Shown here: one piece after another, positions 1-7,591 of the stretch
Layout: each line of letters begins with the position of its first letter
Position numbering within the stretch: position 1 is the first letter of the stretch
Assembly (NCBI GenBank): GCA_009930155.1
Contig: RZYX01000050.1
Location: forward strand, 1 to 13,146
Direction of reading: 5' to 3'
Length of the DNA: 13,146 bases
From: Clostridia bacterium
GTDB taxonomy: Bacteria > Bacillota_A > Clostridia > Oscillospirales > Acutalibacteraceae
Translations under genes and position numbers: made by a program
Notes under the pieces: generated by a model
What the model saw: the letters and a program-made list of their open reading frames with translations, nothing else
The model's database searches: none
Told to the model about the DNA's origin: nothing

Positions 1-59
1 AATTTTAGCTTTCATTATTGTCAAATTAATTTAAAAAATAAGCCTTAAAACTTTAAGAC

Positions 60-87
60 CCCTGTTCATTTCTGAACAGGGCTTTTT
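60..87 (+). terminator. Intrinsic terminator, left edge
   Basis: An 8-bp perfect stem (60-67 pairing with 74-81, CCCTGTTC/GAACAGGG) with a 6-nt loop is followed on the plus strand by CTTTTT. The T-tract makes it a good rho-independent terminator for a rightward transcript entering from outside the window. Read on the minus strand, downstream of aspS, the hairpin is followed only by GTCTTAAAGTTTT, a weaker tail, so it may also end the hisS-aspS transcript as a bidirectional terminator between convergent genes. The first 58 bases hold no gene that I can identify. Confidence 0.7.
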
Positions 88-128
88 AGATTATAAACGA
101 AAAAGGTATCTTTAATTATATTAATATC

Positions 129-1913
129 TTATTCCTGTGTTTTTACAATGCTAAGTCCAAGCTCTGCAAGCTGAACATCATCAACTACTGCTGGGCACTG
201 TGTCATTGGCTCTGTTGCATTTTGCAGTTTTGGGTACGCTACAACATCACGCAAGGTTTCGCATCCAAGCATCTGCATTATAAGCCTGTCAAGACCTATG
301 CCCATTCCGCCATGTGGTGGAGCTCCGTATTTGAACGCATCCAAAAGGTAACCAAACTTTATTTGTGCCTCTTCATCTGAAAGTCCAAGAAGAGAGAACA
401 TTCTGCTCTGAAGTTCTGGATTTGTTATTCTAATTGAACCGCTAGAAAGCTCGACTCCGTTAAGCACCAAATCATAAGCCTTTGCACGAACACTTGCCTT
501 GTCTGTTTCAAGGTACTCAAGACACTCGTCCATTGGTGCTGTGAATGGGTGGTGCATAGCAACAAACTGGCCAAGTTCTTCGTCATAATCAAAGAACGGG
601 AACTCCGTTATCCAAAGGAAATTAAACTTGCCCTGTGGAATTATGTCAAGTTTCTTTGCAACTTCGCCACGAAGCAAGCCAAGTGTTGAAAGAACCTTAG
701 AATCATTTACATCTCCAACAATAAGAACAACATCGCCAACTTTTGCATCAGCAATCTCCAGAATTTTTGCCATTTCATCTTCTGAAACAAACTTGCTAAA
801 AGATGATGTTGTTGCATCCTCCGTCATTCTTATCCATGCAAGACCCTTTGCTCCAACACCTTTTACAAATTCTGTGAGCTTGTCAATTTCCTTACGGCTA
901 AGGGTTTTTGCCGCACCCTTTGCAGTTATCCCACGAACACAGCCGCCACCCTCAACGGCTGATTTAAACACAACAAATCCGCTATCTTTAACTGTGCTTG
1001 TTAAATCATAAAGCTCCATTGCATAGCGTGTGTCTGGCTTGTCTGAACCATATCTCTCCATTGCTTCTTTATATGTGAGGCGTGGAAGTGGGCCCTCAAC
1101 TTCTGCCCCTATTGCCTCTTTAAAAACTGTTTTTATATATCCTTCGGCAACTTCTAAAACATCTTCCATGTCTACAAATGACATTTCTAAATCTATCTGT
1201 GTGAACTCTGGCTGACGGTCAGCACGCAAATCTTCATCACGAAAGCACCTTGCTATTTGCATATATCTGTCAAACCCTGCAACCATTGAAAGCTGTTTAT
1301 AAAGCTGTGGCGATTGCGGAAGAGCATAAAATGTGCCATTGTGAATACGACTTGGAACCAAAAAGTCCCTTGCTCCTTCTGGAGTTGATTTAATAAGCAT
1401 TGGTGTTTCGATTTCTATAAATCCCTGCTGGTCAAAATAATCTCTTGTAATCCTTACTATCTTGTGCCTTAGCAAAAGGTTGCTTTGTAAGTCTGGGCGA
1501 CGCAAGTCAAGATAGCGATATTTAAGGCGTGTTGCCTCACTTGTTTGTGAGTTCTGAGCAATTTCAAACGGTGGTGTTTCGCTCTTTGAAAGCACACGCA
1601 AATCAAGCACTTCTATTTCAATATCACCTGTTGGAATATCGCTGTTTTTTGATGCTCTTTCTTTAACTTTTCCCTTTGCCATCAAAACATATTCACTGCG
1701 GGCTGTAAAAGCCTTTTCAAAAATTCCTTTATCTGTGTTTTCGTCAAAAGCAAGCTGAACAACGCCTGTTCTATCCCTTAAATCAATAAATATAAGTGCA
1801 CCAAGGTCCCTTTGCCTTGCTACCCATCCGCAAACAGTAACCTCTTTACCAACATCCTGCAAACACAAATCTGCGCAATAATTTGTCCTTTTAAGACCTG
1901 TCATAAAATCCAT
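129..1913 (-). CDS. aspS: Aspartyl-tRNA synthetase
   Basis: Cytoplasmic class IIb synthetase that joins aspartate to tRNA-Asp using ATP. The 594-residue protein has the bacterial length and order: N-terminal OB-fold anticodon domain (about 1-110, with GWVARQRDLGALIFIDLRD), catalytic core with motif 1 near 160-172, motif 2 at about 222-243 (FRDEDLRADRQPEFTQ), an inserted GAD domain in the middle (about 290-420), and motif 3 near the C-terminus (GIGLDRL). Leu37 and Lys89 occupy positions that in other bacteria favour a discriminating enzyme, whereas non-discriminating forms tend to have His and Gly there; this is inferred from remembered alignments. The ATG is preceded by GGGAGGAA with a 7-nt spacer inside the end of hisS, and its first base overlaps the hisS stop (TAATG), so the two are translationally coupled. 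A second in-frame ATG lies three codons on. Confidence 0.98.
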   Translation of the reverse strand: MDFMTGLKRTNYCADLCLQDVGKEVTVCGWVARQRDLGALIFIDLRDRTGVVQLAFDENTDKGIFEKAFTARSEYVLMAKGKVKERASKNSDIPTGDIEIEVLDLRVLSKSETPPFEIAQNSQTSEATRLKYRYLDLRRPDLQSNLLLRHKIVRITRDYFDQQGFIEIETPMLIKSTPEGARDFLVPSRIHNGTFYALPQSPQLYKQLSMVAGFDRYMQIARCFRDEDLRADRQPEFTQIDLEMSFVDMEDVLEVAEGYIKTVFKEAIGAEVEGPLPRLTYKEAMERYGSDKPDTRYAMELYDLTSTVKDSGFVVFKSAVEGGGCVRGITAKGAAKTLSRKEIDKLTEFVKGVGAKGLAWIRMTEDATTSSFSKFVSEDEMAKILEIADAKVGDVVLIVGDVNDSKVLSTLGLLRGEVAKKLDIIPQGKFNFLWITEFPFFDYDEELGQFVAMHHPFTAPMDECLEYLETDKASVRAKAYDLVLNGVELSSGSIRITNPELQSRMFSLLGLSDEEAQIKFGYLLDAFKYGAPPHGGMGIGLDRLIMQMLGCETLRDVVAYPKLQNATEPMTQCPAVVDDVQLAELGLSIVKTQE

Positions 1914-3256
1914 TATAGGCTTCCTCCCAAAAGTGCGTTAATATCTAGTCCCTCAAAAGATTTGTCAGAAAGATTTTTAACAGCAACTTGAATTGAGATT
2001 GATGCAAAATCCTCTGCTATTCTATCAACTTTAATTTCTTGTGTTTCGCCCGTATCCATATTCTTTAGCTGTGCTATGCCACTTGAAAGCTCATCCTCAC
2101 CCAAAACAACTGTGAATGCCGCACCGAGTTTGTTTGCATATTTCATCTGCGACTTAACCGAGCGACCAAAAACATCAAATAAAACAAAAACTCCCTCACT
2201 GCGTAAATCCATTGCAATGCCAGCAGCAAGAAGTGACGCCTGCTCATTTACTGGTGCAATATAAAGGTCACACTTGTTTGGCTCTGGAAGTTCAATTGCC
2301 TGTGCTCTAATAAGCATTACAAGCCTTTCCATGCCCATAGCAAAGCCAAGTGATGGAGTATATGCTCCGCCAAGCTCCTCAGCAAGTCCGTCATATCTGC
2401 CACCACCACAAACAGTACCTTGTGCACCAATCTGAGTAGAAACAAATTCAAAAACAGTCCTTGTGTAATAGTCAAGCCCTCTAACTATTGTTGGATTTAT
2501 TTCAAAAGTTATATTCATTGCCTCTAAATGTTTTTTTACCTTTTCAAAATGCTCACGACAATCATCGCAAATATAATCAAGCACCTTTGGTGCATCCTTT
2601 GCAATCTCTGAACAAACGGGACTTTTGCAGTCCAAAATCCTCATAGGATTTTTCTCAAGCCTGCCAAGACAAGTTGGGCAAAGGTCTGTTTTTTTACTCT
2701 CAAAATATTCCTTTAATGCCTTGTAATATTCTGCACGACAAACAGGACAACCGATTGAGTTAATCTGAAGTTTTAAATTGCTTATCCCAAAAAAGCCAAA
2801 AATTTCATCTGCAAGTGCAATTATTTCTGCATCTGCCGCCGCATTATCCGTTCCAAAACATTCCACCCCAAACTGGTGAAATTCACGAAGCCTGCCAGCC
2901 TGTGGCTTTTCGTATCTGTAACATGATGTAAAATAAAAAACCTTTTGTGGCATAGTTTCATTAAAAAGTCCATGCTCCAAAAACGCACGCATTGCCCCTG
3001 CTGTTCCTTCTGGACGCAAAGTTATTGAGCGACCGCCCTTGTCTTCAAATGTGTACATCTCTTTCTGAACAACATCTGTGGTGTCCCCAACAGAGCGAGA
3101 AAATAAATCTGTGTATTCAAAAACTGGTGTGCGAATTTCTGCAAACCCATAGTTACCAGCAATTTCTGCTATGCTCTGCTCCAAAACACGAAGCTTGTGT
3201 GTATCCTTTGGCAAGGCGTCCTGTGTGCCTTTAACTGCTTGTATATTAATTGCCAT
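1913..3256 (-). CDS. hisS: Histidyl-tRNA synthetase
   Basis: Class II synthetase that charges tRNA-His. Visible signatures are RPEGT (81-85), motif 2 (RYEKPQAGRLREFHQ, about 114-128), the histidine-binding RGLDYYTRT (259-267), GGGRYDGL (284-291) and motif 3 GFAMGMERL (304-312), followed by the anticodon-binding domain (about 325-420). The insertion at 170-233 carries eight cysteines in four pairs (170/173, 193/196, 210/215, 230/233), the pattern of the Firmicutes form, and may bind zinc. At 447 residues it is somewhat longer than the usual 420-430 because of a C-terminal tail (about 423-447) of no recognised function. The start is ATG with CGGAGGG six bases upstream. It is first in a two-gene operon with aspS, driven by the promoter at 3331-3359. 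No T-box leader is seen. Confidence 0.98.
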   Translation of the reverse strand: MAINIQAVKGTQDALPKDTHKLRVLEQSIAEIAGNYGFAEIRTPVFEYTDLFSRSVGDTTDVVQKEMYTFEDKGGRSITLRPEGTAGAMRAFLEHGLFNETMPQKVFYFTSCYRYEKPQAGRLREFHQFGVECFGTDNAAADAEIIALADEIFGFFGISNLKLQINSIGCPVCRAEYYKALKEYFESKKTDLCPTCLGRLEKNPMRILDCKSPVCSEIAKDAPKVLDYICDDCREHFEKVKKHLEAMNITFEINPTIVRGLDYYTRTVFEFVSTQIGAQGTVCGGGRYDGLAEELGGAYTPSLGFAMGMERLVMLIRAQAIELPEPNKCDLYIAPVNEQASLLAAGIAMDLRSEGVFVLFDVFGRSVKSQMKYANKLGAAFTVVLGEDELSSGIAQLKNMDTGETQEIKVDRIAEDFASISIQVAVKNLSDKSFEGLDINALLGGSL

Positions 3257-3330
3257 ACTGTTCCCTCCGATTAATTTGCAAGTGTATCAAAAAATATTGT
3301 AAATATTTAATAGCCTTTAAAGTATATATA

Positions 3331-3359
3331 ATTATACTGTTTTATACTGTTTTTGTAAA
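3331..3359 (-). promoter_or_regulatory. Sigma-A promoter of hisS-aspS
   Basis: On the minus strand, TTTACA (3359-3354) and TATAAT (3336-3331) are separated by exactly 17 bp, and the hisS ATG lies about 75 bases downstream. A tandem 10-mer, ACAGTATAAA then ACAGTATAAT (3350-3331), covers part of the spacer and the -10, creating a second TATAAA immediately upstream. The region 3360-3504 beyond it, up to the mgsA terminator, is AT-rich with only weak dyads and no gene that I can see. Confidence 0.8.
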
Positions 3360-3489
3360 TATATAGTACGAATTATATAAAAACAATAAAGCTCTGTTTC
3401 TTATAAAACTGAATAATGTTTTAAAGCGGCGTTATCTTGATATTTATCTTTTAAAAAAACCATTGTCCGCCTTCTATGATATAACCATT

Positions 3490-3529
3490 TTTTAACATAA
3501 CAAAACAGGCAGGAAAAAATCCTGCCTGT
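3490..3529 (-). terminator. Terminator of mgsA
   Basis: A 10-bp stem (3505-3514 with 3520-3529, core CAGGCAGG/CCTGCCTG) and a five-base loop sit 12 bases after the mgsA stop. Read on the minus strand, the stem is followed by TTTGTTATGTT, a T-rich but interrupted tail. The plus-strand side has no T-tract, so it serves mgsA. Confidence 0.8.
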
Positions 3530-3541
3530 ACAAATTAATTC

Positions 3542-3946
3542 TTAGTTCTTTGGATTAACAATATCACGCCAGTCAAGGTCGCCTCTATCAAGTGAATGAA
3601 TAAGAGCCTCCGCCGTTGCTATATTTGTTGCAATCGGAATATTGTGAACATTGCAAAGTCTAATAAGATTTGCCTCGTTAGGCTCGTGTGGTTTTGGATT
3701 AAGAGGGTCACCAAACATAAGCAAAAGGTCAATTTCATTGCATGCAATTCGTGCTGCTATCTGCTGCTCTCCCCCTTGTGGTCCGCTCAAAAACCGTTGG
3801 ATTTCAAGCCCTGTTGCTTCAGAAACCAACTTGCCAGTTGTTCCTGTTGCACAGAGAGTATGCCTGCTTAGAATACCACAATACGCTATGCAAAACTGTG
3901 TCATTAGCTCTTTTTTTACATCATGTGCAATGATTGCTATGTTCAT
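3542..3946 (-). CDS. mgsA: Methylglyoxal synthase family protein, catalytic Asp residues substituted
   Basis: Methylglyoxal synthase converts dihydroxyacetone phosphate to methylglyoxal and phosphate, a bypass of lower glycolysis. The 134-residue protein covers the whole MGS-like domain: AHD (7-9), ATGTTG (33-38), SGPQGGEQQ (54-62), DPL (80-82), PHEPN (86-90) and [11 protein letters not shown]. By alignment with E. coli MgsA as I remember it, the phosphate-pocket residues (Lys12, Thr34/Thr36/Thr37, Ser54-Gly55), His8 (H19), Asp9 (D20), Asp80 (D91) and His87 (H98) are kept. The catalytic Asp71 is Glu60 and Asp101 is Asn90. Activity is therefore uncertain: it may be slow, altered or regulatory. 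The start is ATG with GGGGGAG seven bases upstream. It has its own promoter and terminator, so it is monocistronic although it follows minD. Confidence 0.92.
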   Translation of the reverse strand: MNIAIIAHDVKKELMTQFCIAYCGILSRHTLCATGTTGKLVSEATGLEIQRFLSGPQGGEQQIAARIACNEIDLLLMFGDPLNPKPHEPNEANLIRLCNVHNIPIATNIATAEALIHSLDRGDLDWRDIVNPKN

Positions 3947-4005
3947 TGGTAATCTCCCCCTTGGATTTGCTGCGTAATTATATATATCCTTTTATCACTA
4001 TAGTA

Positions 4006-4034
4006 ATAATAGCACATTTTCATATTAATATCAA
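4006..4034 (-). promoter_or_regulatory. Sigma-A promoter of mgsA
   Basis: On the minus strand, TTGATA (4034-4029) and TATTAT (4011-4006) are spaced 17 bp apart, each one mismatch from consensus. The predicted start is near 4000, giving a 5' leader of about 50 nt before the mgsA ATG at 3946. The gap between minD and this promoter has no convincing terminator; an 8-base direct repeat ATATGCCA occurs at 4098-4105 and 4117-4124. Confidence 0.75.
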
Positions 4035-4126
4035 GCTGGTTTTAGTAGAAGATGTATACTGTTTTTTCTCGACAATAATGCCCCATATCTTGTGGTTATA
4101 TGCCAAAAATTACATCATATGCCATT

Positions 4127-4855
4127 TTATAATACTAGCTTAATTCTTTTGCCATTAATTCTATCAATAATTCTATCAATCGCTTTAATAGACTTTAAAC
4201 CTTCATCAGGCTCTTTGCCCTTTAAAACATAATTTGCAAGCTGTTTTTCCTCTGCTACAACCCCTATTAGCATTGCCTCTGTCTGGTCAATAACTGAATC
4301 AACATTGAGCAAACTGCCCCTTTTAACATCAAGCTTATTAAATTTATTTATAACAAGCTTTGGCTCTATCCCTAAGCCTAAAATCTTTTGAGCTGCAGCC
4401 CCTGAGCTACGAGCACAAACAACATCTGGCGTGGAAACCAAAAGAGCTTCGTCGGCAATTGAAATTGCAAGATTAAACCACTTGCCAATACCTGCTGGCG
4501 AATCAATTATAATATAATCAAACGCCTTTTCATAGCATAAAACAAGCTTCTTCATTTCCTGCGGAGTAACTTCAAAATCAATGTTTGGCGCCACCAAAAG
4601 AGAAGGTCCTTTACCACACACTATTGCATCTCTGGCAGAACATCTGTTAAAGATAACATCGGACCAATCATAAAGCGTTTTATCGCTTAAATCAAGCATG
4701 ATATCAAGGCTACGCAAACCAATGTCGCAGTCTATCATAAGCACTCCAAAACCCTTTGAATAAAGACGGCGCGCCATAGATACTGCAAGCGTAGATTTTC
4801 CAACTCCGCCTTTTCCTGAAGCAAAAACTATCTTTTTTGCGACTTTTTCTGGCAC
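4127..4855 (-). CDS. minD: MinD-like ParA-family ATPase, without MinC partner gene
   Basis: Deviant Walker A ATPase of the MinD/ParA family, which in MinD proteins dimerises on the membrane with ATP and positions the division-site inhibitor MinC. Visible are the Walker A' SGKGGVGKS (13-21), the DCDIGLRSLD switch (42-51) and DSPAG (118-122). I place the start at the GTG at 4855-4853: GGAGGG lies eight bases upstream of it, while the TTG at 4870 has no site. This gives 242 residues against about 265-270 in typical MinD. The shortfall includes the C-terminal end: a helix (about 222-236) is followed only by KRIKLVL, with no recognisable KGFLKRLF-type amphipathic membrane helix. The MinC-contact motif RDSD of E. 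coli MinD is RSSG (149-152) here. It follows mrdA by 24 bases in the mre operon. A FlhG-like or other ParA role cannot be excluded. Confidence 0.9.
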   Translation of the reverse strand: MPEKVAKKIVFASGKGGVGKSTLAVSMARRLYSKGFGVLMIDCDIGLRSLDIMLDLSDKTLYDWSDVIFNRCSARDAIVCGKGPSLLVAPNIDFEVTPQEMKKLVLCYEKAFDYIIIDSPAGIGKWFNLAISIADEALLVSTPDVVCARSSGAAAQKILGLGIEPKLVINKFNKLDVKRGSLLNVDSVIDQTEAMLIGVVAEEKQLANYVLKGKEPDEGLKSIKAIDRIIDRINGKRIKLVL

Positions 4856-4879
4856 TGTTTCACCCTCCAAAACAACTAA

Positions 4880-7012
4880 TTATAAAAGCAATTGATTGTA
4901 GTTCTGTGCAGAAGTAATTCCCTTGCTTGAAAAATAGTAATCATATATATCCCTTGCAACAACAGCAGTAAGGCTACCTTTGTCTGCTGTTTCAACAACT
5001 ATTGCCATTGCTATTTCTGGATCTTCATATGGTGCAAAGGTAATAAGAAATCCGTTGTTTCCCTTTATGTTCTCACCATTAACCTTTTTAACAACGGTTG
5101 AAGTTCCCGTTTTTGCAGCTGCTTGAACAGGCAAGCCTCTAAATGCATTTGCACAAAACCCAACGGTTCCGACACGGAGCATACCTTCTTTTACAAGATC
5201 AAAACTATTATTTGATACTCCCGTTTCAACAGCTACTTCGGGTTCTTTTTCTATAATTGTTTTTGTATAATCAGAGCTCTTTACTGACCTTATAAAATGC
5301 GGAACATATCGTGTTCCACCATTTGCGATTGTTGCAACATAGTTTGCAAGCTGAAGCGGTGTAAACAAGTTGTCAGACTGACCAATAGCCGCCTGAATTG
5401 TGTCACCAGGGTACCACTCGCCCCCATTTGCTTCTCTATACTCTTTGCTTGCAAGAACGCCTGAAGCCTCAGGCAACTCTACTCCCGTTGCCTGACCCAA
5501 GCCAAACATTGAAGCATATTCATTCATCTTTTCTATTCCTAAAAGCCTACCCGTTTCATAAAAGAAGACGTTACAGGACACTTCAATTGCTTCCACAACA
5601 TTTATTGAGCCATGATGCCCTTGACATTCAAATGGCCTCATATCTTTGTAATATGTGTAAAGTCCATTGCAAGTTATTTTAGTATCCTCTGTTATTGTGC
5701 CTGTTTCAAGCCCAGCTATCGCAACAACTGGTTTAAAGGTTGAGCCTGGCTCATAAGTGCTCTTAAGTGCCCTATTCCAAAGCGGTGCAATAGTGTCTTT
5801 TGACAATTCTGCATAGTCTTCTGAATACGTTGAAATGTCATATGATGGATAAGTTGCACAGGCCAAAATCTCTCCCGTTTTTACCTCAATTACAACAACG
5901 GACGCAGCACAAGGAAGTCTTGACTGAACCGTCAAAGAGTCCACTCTGTTTTTAAGTGCTTGCTGTGCGACCTGTTGCAAATTTTTATCAATAGTCAGGA
6001 TTACTGTATCGCCCTGCTTAGGCTCTACCGAATACTCCTGTGTTACCTTTCCATCAACATCTGTTGCTACTGTCTTTACGCCTCTTACACCACGCAAGTA
6101 CTGCTCTGCTATATTCTCAATACCAAACTCACCGAATTCATCAGTAATAGTATATCCGTTTCTTTCTACTGCCTCAATATCTTCTTTAGATGCACCAGCT
6201 ATTTCCATCTTTTTAACGGTTTCTTCTGTATCTTCCTTCTGATTTTTAAATTCTTTCTCACTAATTGATGCAACTCTTCCAATAATATGTGGAGCTATTG
6301 TTCCATCTATATATTCTCTATAAGCTTCTATACTAACCTCTACGCCTTTATAATAATTACTGTTTTCCATAACCTTTGAAACAAGGTCGGTTGAAACATC
6401 CTTTGCAAAAGTATAGGGATATGATTTGCTAAAATATCCTTTTTTCATTTGTGTGCAAACAGCCGCAATTTTTTTTGCATCCTCTTTTGAATATTCCTCA
6501 AGCTCATAACGTTTAACAAGTGCGTCCATGCAATTTTGTGCTGTTGCATAGCTATTAAGATTAAGCATGTCAGAAGACTTGAGCCACTCTATGTCGCTCT
6601 CTCGGTCTTCTTCAAAAACAAAATTACCACTGCCGTCAATTTTAATCGGCAATGTGTCAATATACTCTTCACCGCTCTGTTCAAACAGCTTAATTAGTCC
6701 ATAAACTATTTTGTTTCTATCCTTCTGCTCTTTACCGCTTGGAAAATATGCAGAATTAATTACAAGAGAATTGCCCTGCCTGTTTGTTACAAGTGGGTTG
6801 CCATTACGGTCAAGAATATCTCCTCTTGCAGCCTGAACAACAACATCATACGATGAAACAACGCTGTTCTTGGATGCATAAACATCACCGTCAACCACCT
6901 GTACTTTTATAAGTTTAGATAAAAAAGAAACAAAGATGATTGAAATAACAATGTTTAAAAATACAGCTCTTGAAAAACGCTTTTTCCCATTAATTTCAAC
7001 CACCTCTTTCAA
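4880..7012 (-). CDS. mrdA: Penicillin-binding protein 2, class B transpeptidase of the elongation complex
   Basis: Membrane-anchored transpeptidase that cross-links peptidoglycan during rod elongation, normally with the RodA glycosyltransferase and MreBCD. A single N-terminal transmembrane anchor (about 16-36) is followed by the dimerisation domain (RGDILDRNGNPL, 63-74), a long insert of about 230 residues typical of clostridial PBP2, and the transpeptidase domain with the active-site serine in STFK (424-427), SCN (479-481) and KTGTS (634-638). All catalytic motifs are intact. The 710-residue length is in the expected range. The start is uncertain: the TTG at 7012 used here has no upstream binding site, whereas AAAGAGGTGG (7009-7000) lies inside the reading frame and points to an ATT (6994-6992), or to an out-of-frame ATG (6990-6988). 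The mature protein probably begins near GKKRFSRAVF. It lies between mreD and minD. Confidence 0.95.
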   Translation of the reverse strand: MKEVVEINGKKRFSRAVFLNIVISIIFVSFLSKLIKVQVVDGDVYASKNSVVSSYDVVVQAARGDILDRNGNPLVTNRQGNSLVINSAYFPSGKEQKDRNKIVYGLIKLFEQSGEEYIDTLPIKIDGSGNFVFEEDRESDIEWLKSSDMLNLNSYATAQNCMDALVKRYELEEYSKEDAKKIAAVCTQMKKGYFSKSYPYTFAKDVSTDLVSKVMENSNYYKGVEVSIEAYREYIDGTIAPHIIGRVASISEKEFKNQKEDTEETVKKMEIAGASKEDIEAVERNGYTITDEFGEFGIENIAEQYLRGVRGVKTVATDVDGKVTQEYSVEPKQGDTVILTIDKNLQQVAQQALKNRVDSLTVQSRLPCAASVVVIEVKTGEILACATYPSYDISTYSEDYAELSKDTIAPLWNRALKSTYEPGSTFKPVVAIAGLETGTITEDTKITCNGLYTYYKDMRPFECQGHHGSINVVEAIEVSCNVFFYETGRLLGIEKMNEYASMFGLGQATGVELPEASGVLASKEYREANGGEWYPGDTIQAAIGQSDNLFTPLQLANYVATIANGGTRYVPHFIRSVKSSDYTKTIIEKEPEVAVETGVSNNSFDLVKEGMLRVGTVGFCANAFRGLPVQAAAKTGTSTVVKKVNGENIKGNNGFLITFAPYEDPEIAMAIVVETADKGSLTAVVARDIYDYYFSSKGITSAQNYNQLLL

Positions 7013-7039
7013 AAAATATAAAATACTAAAATTTGATTT

Positions 7040-7588
7040 TTATCTTTGTTTTTTTATCTTCCTTTGTGCCGGCAATGAATTTCGTAGTTTTTTAATAAAC
7101 GCTCTTATTACAATGTAAATTAAAGGAGTAAAAACAAGCGTGTAAACACAGCAAGGCAAAAAGAATGTGAAAATCATCAATCCTCCACCCTCAACACCTT
7201 TGCCTACAACAAAAAGCAGCCAGTAGCAAATTGAATATAAAAGCAAAGAACCACTTGTTAAAAGCACTGCGGTAACCATATTATTTCTCATTAAATAATT
7301 TATGAGTATACCACAAATTGAACCAACAAGCATAAGGAAGATAGTGTTAAACCCATCTCCAACAGCAGAAGCAGTATCCCAAATCATCCCTGCAAACGCA
7401 CCAAAAAGTGCTGCTGTAATATCCTTTTCAAACATTGAAATACACACAACAACAGGAATAAGAAGAAAAGTTCTAATTCCAAAAACAGTAGGAATTAAAT
7501 GAGCCGTGTTTTGTAACATTGCTGTAATAATAATAAAAACAGCGAGCACCGCACGGCGAATATATATATGAAAATTTTCTTTTTTCAT
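7040..7588 (-). CDS. mreD: Rod shape-determining protein MreD
   Basis: Integral membrane partner of MreC in the elongation complex. The 182-residue protein is nearly all hydrophobic, with five to six predicted membrane segments (roughly 12-27, 38-52, 57-75, 80-98, 103-127 and 135-165) and a strongly basic C-terminal tail (KKLRNSLPAQRKIKKQR). The short GMIWDTASAVGDG stretch (67-79) resembles the conserved Gly/Asp region between membrane segments in MreD. Sequence identity in this family is low, so the call rests on length, topology and position directly between mreC and the PBP2 gene. The ATG has GGAGG eight bases upstream, inside the end of mreC, and the intergenic gap is only three bases. 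Confidence 0.93.
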   Translation of the reverse strand: MKKENFHIYIRRAVLAVFIIITAMLQNTAHLIPTVFGIRTFLLIPVVVCISMFEKDITAALFGAFAGMIWDTASAVGDGFNTIFLMLVGSICGILINYLMRNNMVTAVLLTSGSLLLYSICYWLLFVVGKGVEGGGLMIFTFFLPCCVYTLVFTPLIYIVIRAFIKKLRNSLPAQRKIKKQR

Positions 7589-7591
7589 GGT

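Noticed and set aside
628..1011. Plus-strand open frame of 127 codons opposite aspS
   Set aside because: It is antisense to strongly conserved AspRS sequence, has no recognisable motif or binding site, and its composition (Ser/Thr/Pro-rich) is what reverse frames of coding DNA give.
3370..3410. Weak AT-rich hairpin upstream of the hisS promoter
   Set aside because: The pairing is interrupted, almost without G-C pairs, and the strong mgsA terminator is already present at 3505-3529.
3257..3541. Possible T-box or other leader riboswitch before hisS
   Set aside because: The T-box consensus around TGGNACCGCG is not present on the minus strand, and there is no terminator between the hisS promoter and the start codon; the leader is only about 70 nt.
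4098..4124. Direct repeat ATATGCCA twice between minD and the mgsA promoter
   Set aside because: Eight-base repeats are expected by chance in AT-rich gaps, and it lies more than 60 bp upstream of the -35 box; noted but not called an operator.
4856..4870. TTG start for minD five codons upstream
   Set aside because: The TTG forms part of the GGAGGG ribosome binding site region for the GTG at 4855 and has no site of its own.
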